Shown: positions 20,410 to 31,398, counted from the stretch's first letter. The stretch is 64,000 bases of DNA from Bretschneidera sinensis (GCA_023935145.1 CM043702.1:56214501-56278500), one strand, 5' to 3'. A program made the numbers and translations. The notes: generated by a model from the sequence alone, not told the origin.

Positions 20410-21540
20410 TGAAGAGACTAAAGCAAACTTGTATTTATAGACAATGATTAAAATGATAATCACAATATTGTCCCTAAGGGTACTAGGGTTAGATTTATAT
20501 ACATTTACATTAGGTTTGGCATGTTTTTTGCATTAATTTTTGCTTTTTCCATAAAGGTTCTTAGTTTTGAAAAGTGATAGAAACTTGTTTTGATTATTTG
20601 GATAGGCAGTCAGACAGTATCATCATTTGTATTATAAATAAGGTTAGTTAGAGTAATAAACTTCTTAATGTCATCATAAAATGAATTTTAATAGCTGTAA
20701 ATTATTATCATCACAAAAATAACCCTTTTAGAGATTGTTAGCATGAGATGGTTAATAAATGTTAATTTCTAGTGATGACAATTCATAAATAGTCATTAAA
20801 TAATGTCTATCAGCCACTAAATGCAATGCAAAAACCTAATTAGGCTCTAAATATTACCTTTTGGAAATTATAGTTTTTAATTTTGTAACTTATCGTTGTT
20901 ATTCATGTAACAACTTTAAGGAGTTGTGATTAAATAATACTACCATCTAGTGACAGCTATAAAGTGAAACCTAACTAGGCTCTAAATAAGCGATGCGAAC
21001 ATCTATGCTATTAATAAAGCTGGAACCCCCATTTGATGTCCTCTCCAAAAAATGTCCCTTAAACCCCTATTTAAATATATAAATCAAATATTTAAATAAG
21101 GTTGCATATGTAACTCAATTAACTCCAACTCTCCACATCTTTTTAATTGTTATTTTTTTTTTTTTTGATGATTCCAACCGAATTTTTCTTCTATTGAAGT
21201 TCCTTTGCAAGTTCAATTTTCTAATGGAGAATATTTCACCATTATGGTTGGTATGCTTTTAGCTGAGAAGATAATTATTAGCATGTTTTTTTATCACACG
21301 CGTATCACACGTGTTAAGATGCTAGTCTTATATAAAATAAAATCTCAATTAAAAGAGAAAAAAAGTTACATCTCTCTCATACATCGAACTGTTTGATCTC
21401 CTCTCACTCCCTTTGTGGCTCAATATTAACTAAGAGACTGATTAGTTGTGAAATATTTTTTTATTTTTAATCTCTGTTTTCTTTAACATTTTTTTTGAAC
21501 AATTTGCATATTTGTAACAAATTGAAAAGGCATGTAGTGG
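20410..21540 (-). repeat. Copia LTR-like segment, copy A (contains Helitron)
   Basis: Minus-strand promoter segment ending tagtctcttca next to the PBS. TATA-like ctataaatac is at 20431-20440. The Helitron occupies 21002-21325. Sequence on both sides of it is shared with copies B and D, including ctctcactc (21400) and gattgattagttgtgaaata-type sequence (21440). The far (5') end of the LTR could not be fixed, because no TG/TSD pair is evident. Confidence 0.5.
21002..21325 (+). mobile_element. Non-autonomous Helitron, copy A
   Basis: Starts TCTATGCTATTAATAAAG and ends with a short hairpin followed by TTAAGATGCTAG, flanked by A on the left and T on the right. TC at the start, CTAG at the end, a hairpin about 10 nt before the end and insertion between A and T are the diagnostic Helitron features. 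324 bp, no Rep/helicase coding. Confidence 0.8.
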
Positions 21541-22248
21541 AAAGATAAATGCCTGGTTTAGGGAAGAAAATCATAAGCCTCTAAACGAATCCACCTCAAA
21601 CTTCATTCTCTTGTCAAGTTGTAATAACACACTATAATAGGTGTTATTACGCAACTGCAGGTAACCATAAATAATGCACAAGGTAAAACAAGGATTGATG
21701 AAAGATAAGTACTTGGTTTAGAGAAGTAAAATTATGTAGTGGAAGAAAATACTAAGCTTTCAAAAGAACCCACCCCAAAATTTCACTCTCAAATTACAGA
21801 AATCAACTTGCTCTGTTAGGGTTCCTTCTATCCCAAAATCTCTTCCATCCCTACGTTCATTCCTACCAAAATGAAAACTCTTACTTAGTATTTATATCCA
21901 AAACGTTAGAGGGCATAATTTAAACAGTAAATTTATTTCACAAAAAGGGGAAAAATTAAGAATAATGAAACAGTTTGCTTTCGGTATCGCGACGTGAGAG
22001 AGAATGGAGTCAAATGATGACCACCAGAGAGGACTAGAGGAGGCCTAAAATCAACGAAAATAGGTGTGTTTGTAACTTACCTTAAATCTTACATGATGCA
22101 GGTGATGGACCAAGGGTGAAGATGTCTAGAGCACAAAGGCCGGACCAAAGTTGGCCTAAAATTGAAATGAGGTTGGGAGTGGAGGCTAAGGTTCAAAATT
22201 GATCAAACATATGATTTTGGAGTGTAAATTGGCAATATGTGATTTTTC
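21541..22248 (-). mobile_element. CACTA 5' promoter region, end of copy A
   Basis: Read on the minus strand this continues inward from the subterminal repeats of copy B. It has a TATA-like box (atataaatac, reverse complement of gtatttatat at 21888-21897) and a transcribed-looking stretch. A ~100-bp segment (gtagtggaaagataagtac... to ...gaacccacccc) is duplicated within 21530-21780. No exon can be assigned. The same block recurs at 24110-24636, 30770-31398 and, partly, 45590-45750. Confidence 0.45.
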
Positions 22249-22719
22249 TTAAGCGCTTAAGTTACCCAGTGCTTTTTGGCACATACAAGCGCCACTCATT
22301 TTCGACGCTTACAAGCACCAATATATTATCTAAAAGGACAATAAGTTTTAGCACTTACAAGTGCCAAAATATTATCTAAAAGGACACTAATTTTCAGCAC
22401 TTACAAGCGCCACTATATGATCTTGATATATGACCAATAGTGGTGCTTTAAAGCGCTGATATATGTTACACAGATTTCTCAGACCACCACAAACCCGTCA
22501 AATTTAACTGCATATTACGGCGCTTCCCAAAAGGGACACTAAGTTTTGGCACTTACAAGCGCCAATATATGATCTAAAAGGACCCCTATTTTCGAAACTT
22601 ACAAGCGCGAATATTAAACAATTTGTCTAACTTTTTGGTGCTTTAAAGTGCCGATATATGACCAATAGTGACATTTTAAAGTACCAATATATGTCATAGT
22701 GTCCAATTTGCTTGTAGTG
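22249..22719 (-). mobile_element. CACTA transposon terminal region, copy B
   Basis: Terminus on the minus strand, starting at 22719, reads CACTACAAGCAAATTGG, closest of the copies to the canonical CACTACAAGAAAA. Subterminal repeats of the gcacttacaagcgcc type follow at 22290-22610. Unlike copy A, it continues without a break into the promoter region at 21541-22248, so the inner structure is seen best here. Confidence 0.8.
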
Positions 22720-22901
22720 TGGACAATACCGAGGAGAGAGGAGGTGGCCACAATTGCTATGAAGTGTTCGCTGGAAGTGACTACAACAAGTGGTTCGGTG
22801 GAGAGGAGGGATAGTGCGATGGCAGCAGGAGGAGTCAAGGTGACAGTGGTGGAAACTGTGAGGTCGAGTTTAGAAGAGGTAGGGTTAGAGAAATTTTCCA
22901 T
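22614..22901 (-). pseudogene. MENFSN ORF, copy B
   Basis: 95 codons starting MENFSNPTSSKLDLTVSTTV, aligning with copy A over its whole length, including the part read through the CACTA terminus (MTYIGTLKCHYWSYIGTLKH). A and B share length and frame despite many base differences. That could mean selection, or simply too little time for a stop to arise. Confidence 0.5.
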
Positions 22902-22938
22902 TATTTTTAGGGTTTAGGAGAAGAGAGCAGTGTTTATT

Positions 22939-22950
22939 GGTCTGATACCT
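22939..22950 (-). promoter_or_regulatory. Degenerate tRNA-Met-type PBS, copy B
   Basis: aggtatcagacc on the minus strand, two changes from tggtatcagagc, at the same position relative to the MENFSN start as in A and D. Confidence 0.55.
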
Positions 22951-24090
22951 GGAATAGACTAAAATGAACTAGGTTTTCCGTAGTTACTGACTGCATGATG
23001 ACAACAACAGTAGAAACTTGTATTAATAGAAAATAATTACAATAGTGTCCCTAAGGTTACTAGAGTTAGATTTATATACATTTACATTAGGTTTCTCGTG
23101 TTTTTTGTATTTTCCATAGAGGTTCTTACTTTCGAAAAGTGATAGAAACTTGTTTTGATTATTTTGTTAGGCAGTCAGATAGTATCATCATTTGTATTAC
23201 AAAAGAGATTAGTTAGAGTAATAAACTTCTTGATGTCATTATATAATGACTTTTAATAGCTTTAAAATATTAAATTCATAAAATTAACACTTTTAGAGAT
23301 AGTTAGCAAGAGATGGTTACTAAATGTTAATTTCTAGTGATGACAATTCATAAATAGTCATTAAATAATGCCTTTCAGCCACTAAATGCAATTCACAAAA
23401 CCTAATTAGCCTCTAAATATTACCTTTTGCAAATTATAGTTGTTAATTTTGTAACTTATCGTTGTTAATCACATAAAAACTTTACGGAGTTGTGATTAAA
23501 TAATACTACCATATAGTGACAGCCATAAAGTGAAACCTAACTAAGCTCTAAATAAGTGATGCGAATATCTATAATATTAATAAAGCAAGAATCCCAATTT
23601 GGTGTCCTCCCCAAAAAATGCCTTTTAAATCATTACTTAAATATATAAATCAAATATTTAAATGAGGTTATATTTGCAACTCAATTGACTCCAACTCTCC
23701 ACATCTTTTTAATTGTTCGTTTTACTTTTTGATGATTCCAACCAAAATTTTCTTCTCTGGAGTTTCTTTGCAGGTTCAGTTTTCTAATGGAGAATATGTC
23801 ACCGTTATGATTCGTATGTTTTTAGGATAGAAGATAATTGTTATAATATTGTTTTATCACATAAAAGTGCAGATCAATACGCGCATCGCGCGTGTTAAGA
23901 TGCTAGTCATATATAAAATAAAATCTCAAATGAAAGAGAAAAAAATCACATCTCTCTCATATATCATATAGTTCGATCTCCTCTCACTCTCTCTATGTCT
24001 CAATATTAACTTAGAGATTGATTAGTTATGAAATATTTTTATTTTCAATCTCTATTTTATTTAACATACTTCTGAACAATTTGTACATTT
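22951..24090 (-). repeat. Copia LTR-like segment, copy B (contains Helitron)
   Basis: Same arrangement as copy A. The TATA-like box is weakened to ctattaatac (23016-23025). The Helitron lies at 23568-23906. The right part (23907-24060) keeps the ctctctcat and gattgattagtta-type stretches. Confidence 0.5.
23568..23906 (+). mobile_element. Non-autonomous Helitron, copy B
   Basis: Starts TCTATAATATTAATAAAG; ends ACGCGCATCGCGCGTG then TTAAGATGCTAG. The terminal hairpin acgcgc-atc-gcgcgt is perfect here. It lies between A and T. 339 bp. Same insertion point within the LTR-like segment as in copies A and D. Confidence 0.85.
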
Positions 24091-24636
24091 TAAATAAATT
24101 GAATGTCCATGTAGTGGAAAGATAAGTACCCAGTTTTGGGAAGAAAAAATATGTAGTGGAAGAAAATCCTAAGCCTTTAAACGAACCCACCCCAAATTTT
24201 CACTCTCGAGTTATAGGACAAATAAACTCCGTGAAAATTAACTTGCACTTTTAGGGTTCTTTGTCTCCCAAAATCCCTCACGTTGATATGTACATTACTA
24301 CCAAAACAAAAACTCTTGCTTAATATTTATAGGTGAAACATGAGAGAGCATAAATTTATACAATAAATTCGTTTCAGAAAAAAAGGAAAATCAAGAATAA
24401 TGAGACAGTTTGCTTTCGGTATCGCGATATGTGAAAGAATATAGTCAAACGATGATTGCCATAGGGGACCGTAAAAGGCTTGAAATCAAGGAAGATAGTA
24501 GAGTGTGTAATTTACCTTTATGCTCACATGATGGAGGTGACAGACAGAGGGTGATGACGACTAAAGCACAAAGGTTGGACCAAGGCTGGCCTTAAATGGA
24601 AATAAGGCTGGGAGTTGACACTAGGGTTTAAAACTA
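24091..24636 (-). mobile_element. CACTA 5' promoter region, end of copy B
   Basis: Homologous to 21541-22248. At about 24637 it jumps directly to the MENFSN region of copy C, skipping the ~500-bp CACTA subterminal block, so a deletion occurred here. The shared stretch cagtttgctttcggtatcgc is at about 24407. Confidence 0.45.
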
Positions 24637-25130
24637 TTGTGGTGGGGAGGCGAGATGGTGTTGTGGTCACAAGAGGAGTTAGGGTGGCAGTAGCGATGAC
24701 AGTTGCGTGGTCAGGTTGACAAGAGGTAGGGTTAGAGAAATTTTCCATTATTTTTAGGGTTTAGGAGAAGAGAGCAGCATTTAGGGTTTATGGTCTTACT
24801 ATTCAGATATTGTGAATAGAATAAAGAGAACTTAGGTTTCTGCATTTGTTGATTGGATGATTACAATAGTAGTAGAAACTTGTATTTATAGACAATAATT
24901 ATAATGATAATTGTTAGCATATTGTGTTATCATATAAAAGAGAAGATCAACACACACATTACGCGTGTTGAGATCCTAGTCTTATATAAAGTAAAATCTC
25001 AAAATAAAAGAGAAAAAAATAATTTTATATCTCTCTCCTACATCATACAGTTTGATCTCCTCTCACTCTCTCTATGGGTCAATATTGGCTTAGAGATTGA
25101 TTAGTTGTGAAATATTTTTCATTTTCAATC
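24637..25130 (-). repeat. Copy C, left part: MENFSN start, LTR-like segment, Helitron remnant
   Basis: The MENFSN start is at 24748 (MENFSNPTSCQPDH), followed at 24795-24806 by a heavily degraded PBS. After a TATA-like ctataaatac at 24884-24893 the sequence jumps at about 24908 into the last 70 bp of the Helitron (hairpin decayed; ends gatcctag at 24979), so roughly 0.8 kb is missing. 24980-25130 matches the right LTR-like part of other copies and is cut by the copia insertion at 25131. Confidence 0.55.
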
Positions 25131-26039
25131 TGTTGGTATTTGTCTAAGGTTTAAACATGGTCAAGGTTTAAACAAGGTTGGAAGAGGTCAAGCATCAAGT
25201 CATTGAAGCCTCAGCACACTTGGAATGTGCCTCAGCACAAAGTAGCAAAATTAGGTGTGCATTAGGTTAAGCTGTGGCCTAGACTACCTAGACCGCGGCG
25301 CCCAGAAGGCGGAGTGTTGAAGGAAGAGGCCAGGTCGCAGCGCCCAGAAGATGGTTAATGTGTGTTATGCCTTAAGCCGCGGTGCCAGGCAGACTGATGC
25401 ACACATGTGTAAGCCTCTTCTATGATTCGTGAGACATGTCCAAAATGCACAGCTTGACTAAGGAATGATCAAAGGCTATAGTTGATTGTTCATCAAGATC
25501 TAAGGGTGGAGAATGATACTCAAGAATGGACAAGAAGTTGGTGCACTATATAAAGGGTCACCTAGCTTCAATCTCAATGATGTAATGTGATAGAAACTCA
25601 AGTGTGTGTGTGTGACAGAACATGTGAATGAGAGAATTATGTGAGAGTGCAAAAGCACAGACAAACAAGAGGGACTCATTAGAGAGGCTGGTTGTAAAGA
25701 GAGAGATTAGTATAGAAAAGGGATTCAAGGGACTTGGTGGAATTTCCAAGGGGGAAAGTTCCAGGGTAACTCAAGACCTTATCACTTTCTTGTTCTCTTA
25801 TTTGTTTCTTTAAGAACTTGTGGATTCTTGGAGAGGTGTTGCTGGATTGTAAGAACACATTGGTTTAGTGCAGAGAGTTCGGAGGAACTCACGGGGACGT
25901 AGGCTATTGCTAAAGCTCGATAACAATTGTTGTGTATTTCTTTCTTGCTTCGTATGCTGTTTCTTTTCTTTACAAGTCATTCTAGACTTAGGTGTTTAGA
26001 GGACCATCACCTGGGCATCATTGAGGTGGTTTCCCAATA
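25131..26039 (+). repeat. Tork-like copia 5' LTR
   Basis: About 909 bp, from TGTTGGTATTTG to TTTCCCAATA. TATA box ctatataaag at 25546-25555. GC-rich motifs ccgcggcgcccagaag (25293-25308), gtcgcagcgcccagaag (25334-25350) and gccgcggtgccagg (25376-25389) lie 160-250 bp upstream of the TATA box. A short GT run is at 25601-25612. Confidence 0.9.
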
Positions 26040-26040
26040 G

Positions 26041-26053
26041 TGGTATCAGAGCT
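26041..26053 (+). promoter_or_regulatory. Tork-like copia primer-binding site
   Basis: tggtatcagagct, complementary to the 3' end of initiator tRNA-Met, one base after the 5' LTR. Weaker repeats (tggtatcagagctagagaag-like stretches) recur through 26040-26130. Confidence 0.9.
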
Positions 26054-26360
26054 AGAGAAGATACCACAACAGTGGTGTCAGAGTTGTAACAGCGGATATT
26101 AGAGCAAGAACAGAAGGTATCAGAGCAAGACTCCAAGAATCAAAGGTCAACTTCTTGGGTGATTCAAGAACGGAGTAGAGATTAATATTTGATTGTGTTC
26201 TTGAGATGATTCAAGAACGCTGTAAAGATCAAGATCTGATCGTGTTCTTGAGGGTGATTCAAGAACGGTATTGAGATCAATCTTCGATCATGTTCTTGAG
26301 ATTTAGAAGAAGTTGGAGAGCAATTGTGGGTGCTGCATAAATCTGGGATTCTCTCCGCAA

Positions 26361-27215
26361 GATGGCTTCAAACTTCATGGTTGAGAAGTTTGATGGAAAG
26401 GGAGATTTTTCCCTTTGGAAGTAGAAGATCAAGGCTATTCTTATGCAACAAAAAGTGGACGTAGTGATTGGAGAAGATGAAGCTTTTCCAGCAAGTACCA
26501 TGGAGGTCTAGCGGAATGAGATGAAGAAGATGGCATACAGCACCATCTTCTTGCACATGTCGGATAATGTCACAAGGGACTGCGGAGACTCGAAAGATTC
26601 AGCTATCATATGAAAGAAACTAGATGAGTTATTTCTTGCTAAGACTCTCCCTAATAAGAGGTATCTTTGTAAACGAATCTTTGCTTTTAAATTTGATCCT
26701 AATAAAGAGTTGTAAGATGATCTTGATGCCAAGATGAGGAGTGCATCAAGTGGAGAAGGGTTATTCATTAGAAGAAGGCCATCAACTTGGTATAGCAGCA
26801 ACATCTATGGCTACTACTGGGACAGAGGTAGAGGAGAGAGCTATGGGAGAGTGCACAGCAACATCCATGGCTACTACCAGGTCAGAGGTAGAGGAGAGAG
26901 CCATAGGAGAGTGCATAACAATATACATTTCTACTACTGGGACAGAGGTAGAGGAGAGAGCCATGGGAGATTGCACAACAACATACATAGCTACTACCGG
27001 GACAGAGGTAGAGGAGAAAGCCATAGGAAAGTACACTCTAAGCTAAAATTTGAAGGGAAAAAATGTTACTACTGCCACAAGGAGGGTCACTTCAAGAAAG
27101 ATTACAAGGAGAAGATGAGGTATGAGGGATGAGGGAAGAAGCCATACCAAGAATGGAGAGGCTTCGGTTGCCAAGACAGAACAACAAGGTGATGATGTTC
27201 TTGTTGTTTGCTCAG
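26361..27215 (+). pseudogene. Tork-like copia gag with 20-residue RGRGES repeats
   Basis: ATG at 26361 gives MASNFMVEKFDGKGDFSLWK, the standard copia Gag start. Stops follow within 30 codons. Mid-Gag is deleted near 26733, so the N-terminal part joins SASSGEGLFIRRR. Then four 60-bp repeats (26809-27048) encode versions of YYWDRGRGESHGRVHNNIH. A zinc knuckle follows, CYYCHKEGHFKKDY, in which the last Cys of CCHC is Tyr, so zinc binding would be lost. Normal copia Gag has a single short RGR-rich tract here; the fourfold expansion is unusual. Confidence 0.8.
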
Positions 27216-27480
27216 ATGTGAGCAAGAGGCAAGAAGACAGCGAGAAATGGATCTTGGATATTGGGTGCACTCATCACATGTGCCCTCACCGGGATTGGTT
27301 CAAGAATTTCAAAGAAACCAATGATGAAAGGGTTTTCTTGGGGAATGATATTTCTTAGCAAGTGAAGGGGATTGGAGACATCCAGTTGAGGATGTTTGAT
27401 GGAGTCACAAGGTTGCTTAGGAATGTGAGGTATCTTCTAGATGTGAAGAGAAATTTGATCTCATTGGGGTAACTAGATTC
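27122..27480 (+). pseudogene. Tork-like copia protease remnant
   Basis: Frame 27122-27358 contains EKWILDIGCTHHMCPHRDWF. The family reads WILDSGAS-HMC, so the catalytic Asp is present but the Ser/Thr of the triad is Ile and Ala is Cys. The frame continues past a stop at 27358 with VKGIGDIQLRMFDGVTRLL and VRYLLDVKRNLISLG, the usual C-terminal half of copia protease. Confidence 0.8.
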
Positions 27481-27481
27481 C

Positions 27482-28645
27482 ATGGGGTACACATATAAAG
27501 CAGAGGGAGGAAAGATCAAGGTAACCAAGGGATCTTTGATAGTGATCAAAGCAGCAATAAAGGATGGTCTCTATGAGATGATCGGAGACACAGACATCAA
27601 GGATCAAGCAGGAAGCTTGATGGCTGAGATGGAGAAGGCAGTCCTTTGGCACACTCGTTTGGGAAATATGAGCGAAGAGGGCCTGCAACTTCTCAGGAAG
27701 AATGGATTACTTGATGGTGACAAGGTAGAGAAACTCAATTTCTGCAAGAGCTGTGTTCTTGGGTAGCAACATTGAGTCAGCTTCAACACTTGAGTGCACA
27801 AGTCTAAGGGCATTCTTGACTACATTCATTTGGACCTTTGGGGACCAGCAAGGACACCAACACAGGGAGGTAACTTTTACTTTCTGTCTTTAATTGATGA
27901 TTATTCAAGAAAAGCTTGGGTTTATTTGGTTAGAAATAAACCAGATGCTTTGAATAAGTTAATGGTATGGAAAAAGCTGGTAAAAACTCAAATGGGCATG
28001 GTAGTTAAGGTGTTAAGAAACGATAAATGCTTAGAATGTTTTAACAAGGAGCTTGATCAATTTTGTAGGTTAAATGGGATTCTAAGACATAGAAAGGTTA
28101 TGAAAACCCCTCAGCAAAGTGGAGTTGCTGAGAGGATGAATTAGACCCTTATAGAAAAGGTTAGATGCATGTTAATGGGATCCGGATTACCCAAATGTTT
28201 TTGGGGGGAAGCTGTGTCTACTGCTGCATACTTGGTAAATATATCACCCTCTAGAGCTTTAGAGCTCAAGACTCCCATGGAGATGTGGAGTGGGAAACCC
28301 CCTGAGTTGAACAACTTTAGGACTTTTGGGTGTGCTGCATTTGCACATCAAAAGGATGATAAGCTTAGCCCAGGATGTAGAAAGTGTGTGTTTCTAGGAT
28401 ATGGGGAAAGGGCTAAGGGATATAGGTTGTGGTCCTTAGAATAAAAAGGATTGAGACTCATAATAAATAGGGATGTCATTTTTAATGAATTGTTATTTCC
28501 CTATTTGGAGAAAACTAACCCTGCTGGGACTAGTGAGCAAATCAGTTCGGTATTTGTGAAGCATAGCATCAAGGAAAATTCAGTTCAGGTAGAGCAAGGA
28601 AGGCAAGAGGGTTCGGATCAGGTAGAGCCCATTGATGAACGCTAA
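27482..28645 (+). pseudogene. Tork-like copia integrase, broken
   Basis: Pre-integrase zinc region: LWHTRLGNMSEEGLQLLRKN and LNFCKSCVLG (27645-27765). Catalytic core: LDYIHLDLWGPARTPTQGGN (first Asp near 27832), VLRNDKCLECFNKELDQFC (the second Asp region, where DNG reads NDK) and the QQSGVAERMN segment (Glu, near 28125) followed by a stop. C-terminal part: LPKCFWGEAVSTAAYLVN, RTFGCAAFAHQKDDKLSPGC and CVFLGYGERAKGYRLW. At least four stops, at 27764, 28142, 28442 and 28643. Confidence 0.88.
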
Positions 28646-29858
28646 GTTTAGGACACTCATGAGGAGGCTGAACTAGAAGAGGATAATGTAGCAAGTCAGA
28701 AGGATTATCAGCTCACAAGAGACCGAGAAAGAAGGCTGGTCGGACCACCTTCAAGATATGGGTTTATGGATGCTGCAGATGTAGCAGCTCATTGGATAAA
28801 AAGAGAGATGAGTGAACAAGAGACTTACATTGATGCCATGGGATGTAAGGATTCACCAAGATGGAAGCTAGCTATAGAGGAAGAAATGGATTCTTTGAGG
28901 AAGAACAACTTCTGGGAATTGGTGCACATTCCGGGAAAACAAAAAGTTGTGGATTGTAAGTGGACTTACAAGATAAAAGAAAGGCACCCTCCAGGAGATG
29001 AAGTTCAGAAAAAGGCTAGGCTGGTGGCGAAGGGGTTCACGAGAAAAGAAGACATAGATTTCACAGAAACTTTCTCACCTGGACACAAGGTGGAGAAAAT
29101 AGTGAGTATCCTCATCTATATCGTTGATATGCTGTCAGTTGGGAACAGCAGGGAGAGGATGAAAAGCTTTACATCTCTACTCAGTGAGAAGTTTGAGAGG
29201 AAGGATCTCATCCTTACACAAAAGATCCTTGGTATGAGAAAAATTCGAGAAAGGGAGAGAAACGGGTTGGAGGTTTCTCGGTCTTCTATGGAAGATGGTA
29301 AACTAGTGAAGGTTCCTCTTGCTGGTCATTTCAAGTTCTCCAGCGAACAATGACCTGGAATGGATGAGGAGAAGAAGGAAATGGTAAAGGTCCCTTACTC
29401 TAGTGTGGTTGGACTAGTCATGTCCATGATGGTGAGCACTAGACCCTACATTTCTCAGGCAATGGGTGTTCTCAGCAGATGTGTGAGTAATCCTGGAAGA
29501 GAGCTGTGGCTTAGGATAAGGGTTATTGAGGTATTGGAAGGCTCAGTGGCAGTCGATGGTAGCACTCTTAACAACCGGGGTAGAATACATAGTGGCTTCG
29601 AAAGCCATAATGGAGGCTATGTGGTGCAAAGGGTTGTTGGACGAGTGGATGGTCCTAAAAGAGCAGGTGGTGGTGTCTTCGGATATCCAAAATGCGTGGC
29701 ACTTGTGGAGGAATTCGGTGTTCTATGAGAGGACAAAGCATATGGATGTTTGGTATCATTACATTCCGGAAAATGGTACAAAATGATGCATTCATGTTGA
29801 CAAGATGGCCACGGAAGAAAGTCCTACAAATTTAGGTACCAAGGTTCTACCTTTAAGT
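28646..29858 (+). pseudogene. Tork-like copia RT/RNase H, core deleted
   Basis: RT start: DSPRWKLAIEEEMDSLRKNN, FWELVHIPGKQKVVDCKWTY, ARLVAKGFTRKEDIDFTETF (28766-29080). It then jumps to ILIYIVDMLSVGNSRERMKS, the region around the YVDD box, which reads YIVD. About 100 residues of fingers/palm are therefore missing at about 29095. RNase H side: VPYSSVVGLVMSMMVSTRPY, then, after frameshifts, EYIVASKAIMEAMWCKGLL and KHMDVWYHYIPENG. It ends at TKVLPLSK, fused directly into LTR sequence. Confidence 0.87.
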
Positions 29859-30731
29859 AAGTCATTGAAGTCGCCTTAGCAAAAAGCAGCAAAGTTGGGT
29901 GTGCATCAAGTCAGGCCGAGGTCCAGACTACCCCAGGCCGCGGTGCCTAGAAGGTGGAGTGCTGGAGGAGGAGGCCAGGCCATGGCGCCCCCTACTCAAG
30001 GCCGCAGTGCCCAGAAGATGGTGAATGTGTGCTATGCCCTGGGCCGCGGTGCCCCTTGTTCTAGGCCGCGGTGCTAGGCACACTGATGCACATATATGTA
30101 AACCTCTTCCATGGTTCATGAGACATGTCTAAAACACACAGCTTGACAAAGGAATGATCAAAGGCTATGGTTGATTGTTCATCAAGATTTAAGGGTGGAG
30201 AATGACACTTAAGATTGGATAAGAAGTTGGTGCATTATATAAAGAGTCACCTAGCTTCAACCTCAATGATGTAATGTGGTAGAAACTCAAGTGTGTGTGT
30301 GTGACAGAACATGTGAATGAGAGAATTATATGAGAGTGCAGAAGCACAGACATATAAGAGGGACTCATTAGAGAGGCTGGTTGTAAAGAGAGAGATTAGT
30401 ATAGAACGGGCATTCAAGGGACTTGTAAGTGGAATTTCCAATGGGGAAAGTTCCAAGGTAACTCAAGACCTTATCACTTTCTTGTTCTCTTCTTTTTTTC
30501 TTCAAGAACTTGTGGATTCTTGGAGAGGTGTTGCTGGATTGTAAGAACACATTGGTTTAGTGCAGAGAGTTCGGAGTAACTCACGGGGACATAGGCTATT
30601 GCCGAACCTCGATAACAATTTATGTGTCTTTCTTTATTGCTTCGTGTACTATTTCTTTTCTTTACAAGTCATTCTAGACTTGGGTGTTTGGAAGACCATT
30701 ACATGGGCATCATTGAGGTGGTTTCCCAACG
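29859..30731 (+). repeat. Tork-like copia 3' LTR, 5' truncated
   Basis: Homology to the 5' LTR starts at aagtcattgaag (29859), so the first ~70 bp of the LTR and the polypurine tract are gone. GC-rich motifs are more numerous than in the 5' LTR: ccgcggtgcctagaag, ccatggcgccc, gccgcagtgcccagaag, gccgcggtgcccc and gccgcggtgctagg (29938-30075). TATA box attatataaag at 30235-30245. It ends ttcccaacg and is followed by TSD caatc. Confidence 0.88.
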
Positions 30732-30736
30732 CAATC

Positions 30737-31398
30737 TCAATTTTCTTTAACATTTTTCTAAAAAAATTTCTCATTTTTAACAAATTGAGAGGGCTTGTAG
30801 TGAAAAGATAAGTACCTGGTTTGGGGAAAAAAACTATGCAGTGGAAGAAAATCCTAACCCTCTAAAATAACCCACCCCAAAATTTCACAATGATATTAAT
30901 GAAGAAATAAATTATGAGAAAATTAACTTACTCTTTTAGGGTTTCTTCTCTCCCAAAATCCCTCTCGTTGATGTATTCATTCCTGCCAAAACGAAAACCC
31001 TTACTTAGTATTTATAGGCAAACCTTAAGAGGGAAAAATTTAAATAGTAAATTCGTTTAAGAAAATGAGAAAAATTTAAATAGAAAATGCATTTAAGAAA
31101 ATGGGAAAAATTAAGAATAATGAGACAGCTTGCTTTCATTATCGCAACGTGTGAGAGAATTGAGTCAAATGATTACTGCCATAAAGGACCATAGGAGGCC
31201 AAAGATCAACGAAGATAGTTAGGGATGTAACTTACCTTCAATCTCACGTAATGCAGGTGACGGATGAGGGTGACGACGGCTAGAGCACAAAGGTCGGACC
31301 AAGGCTAGCTTAAAATGGAAGTAAGGCTGGGAGTTGAGGCTAAGGTTCACAATTGATCAGAGAGAAGATTCTATTGTGTTGATTTGTGATATGAAATT
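30737..31398 (-). mobile_element. Copy C, right part: CACTA 5' promoter region
   Basis: Continues copy C after the copia insertion (tcaattttctttaacattttt matches copies A and B). It contains the gtagtgaaaagataagtacc block and a minus-strand TATA-like box (cctataaatac, reverse complement of gtatttatagg at 31009-31019). It runs into CACTA subterminal repeats of copy D at 31399. Confidence 0.5.

Larger units (their letters stand above)
25131..30731 (+). mobile_element. Tork-like Ty1/copia element inserted in copy C
   Basis: Starts TGTTGG and ends CCAACG (CCAACA expected), flanked by perfect TSD caatc (25126-25130 and 30732-30736). Order: 5' LTR, tRNA-Met PBS, gag with zinc knuckle, protease, integrase, RT, RNase H, truncated 3' LTR. 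Integrase before RT is the copia order. At least three internal deletions (mid-gag, RT core, RNase H/3' LTR junction) and many stops make it inactive. Its insertion into shared array sequence shows it arrived after the array formed. Confidence 0.92.

Noticed and set aside
21629..21650. acactataataggtgttatt as a CACTA left terminus
   Set aside because: It lacks the CACTACAAGAAAA consensus beyond the first bases and has no subterminal repeats beside it; it is more like a small local inverted repeat.
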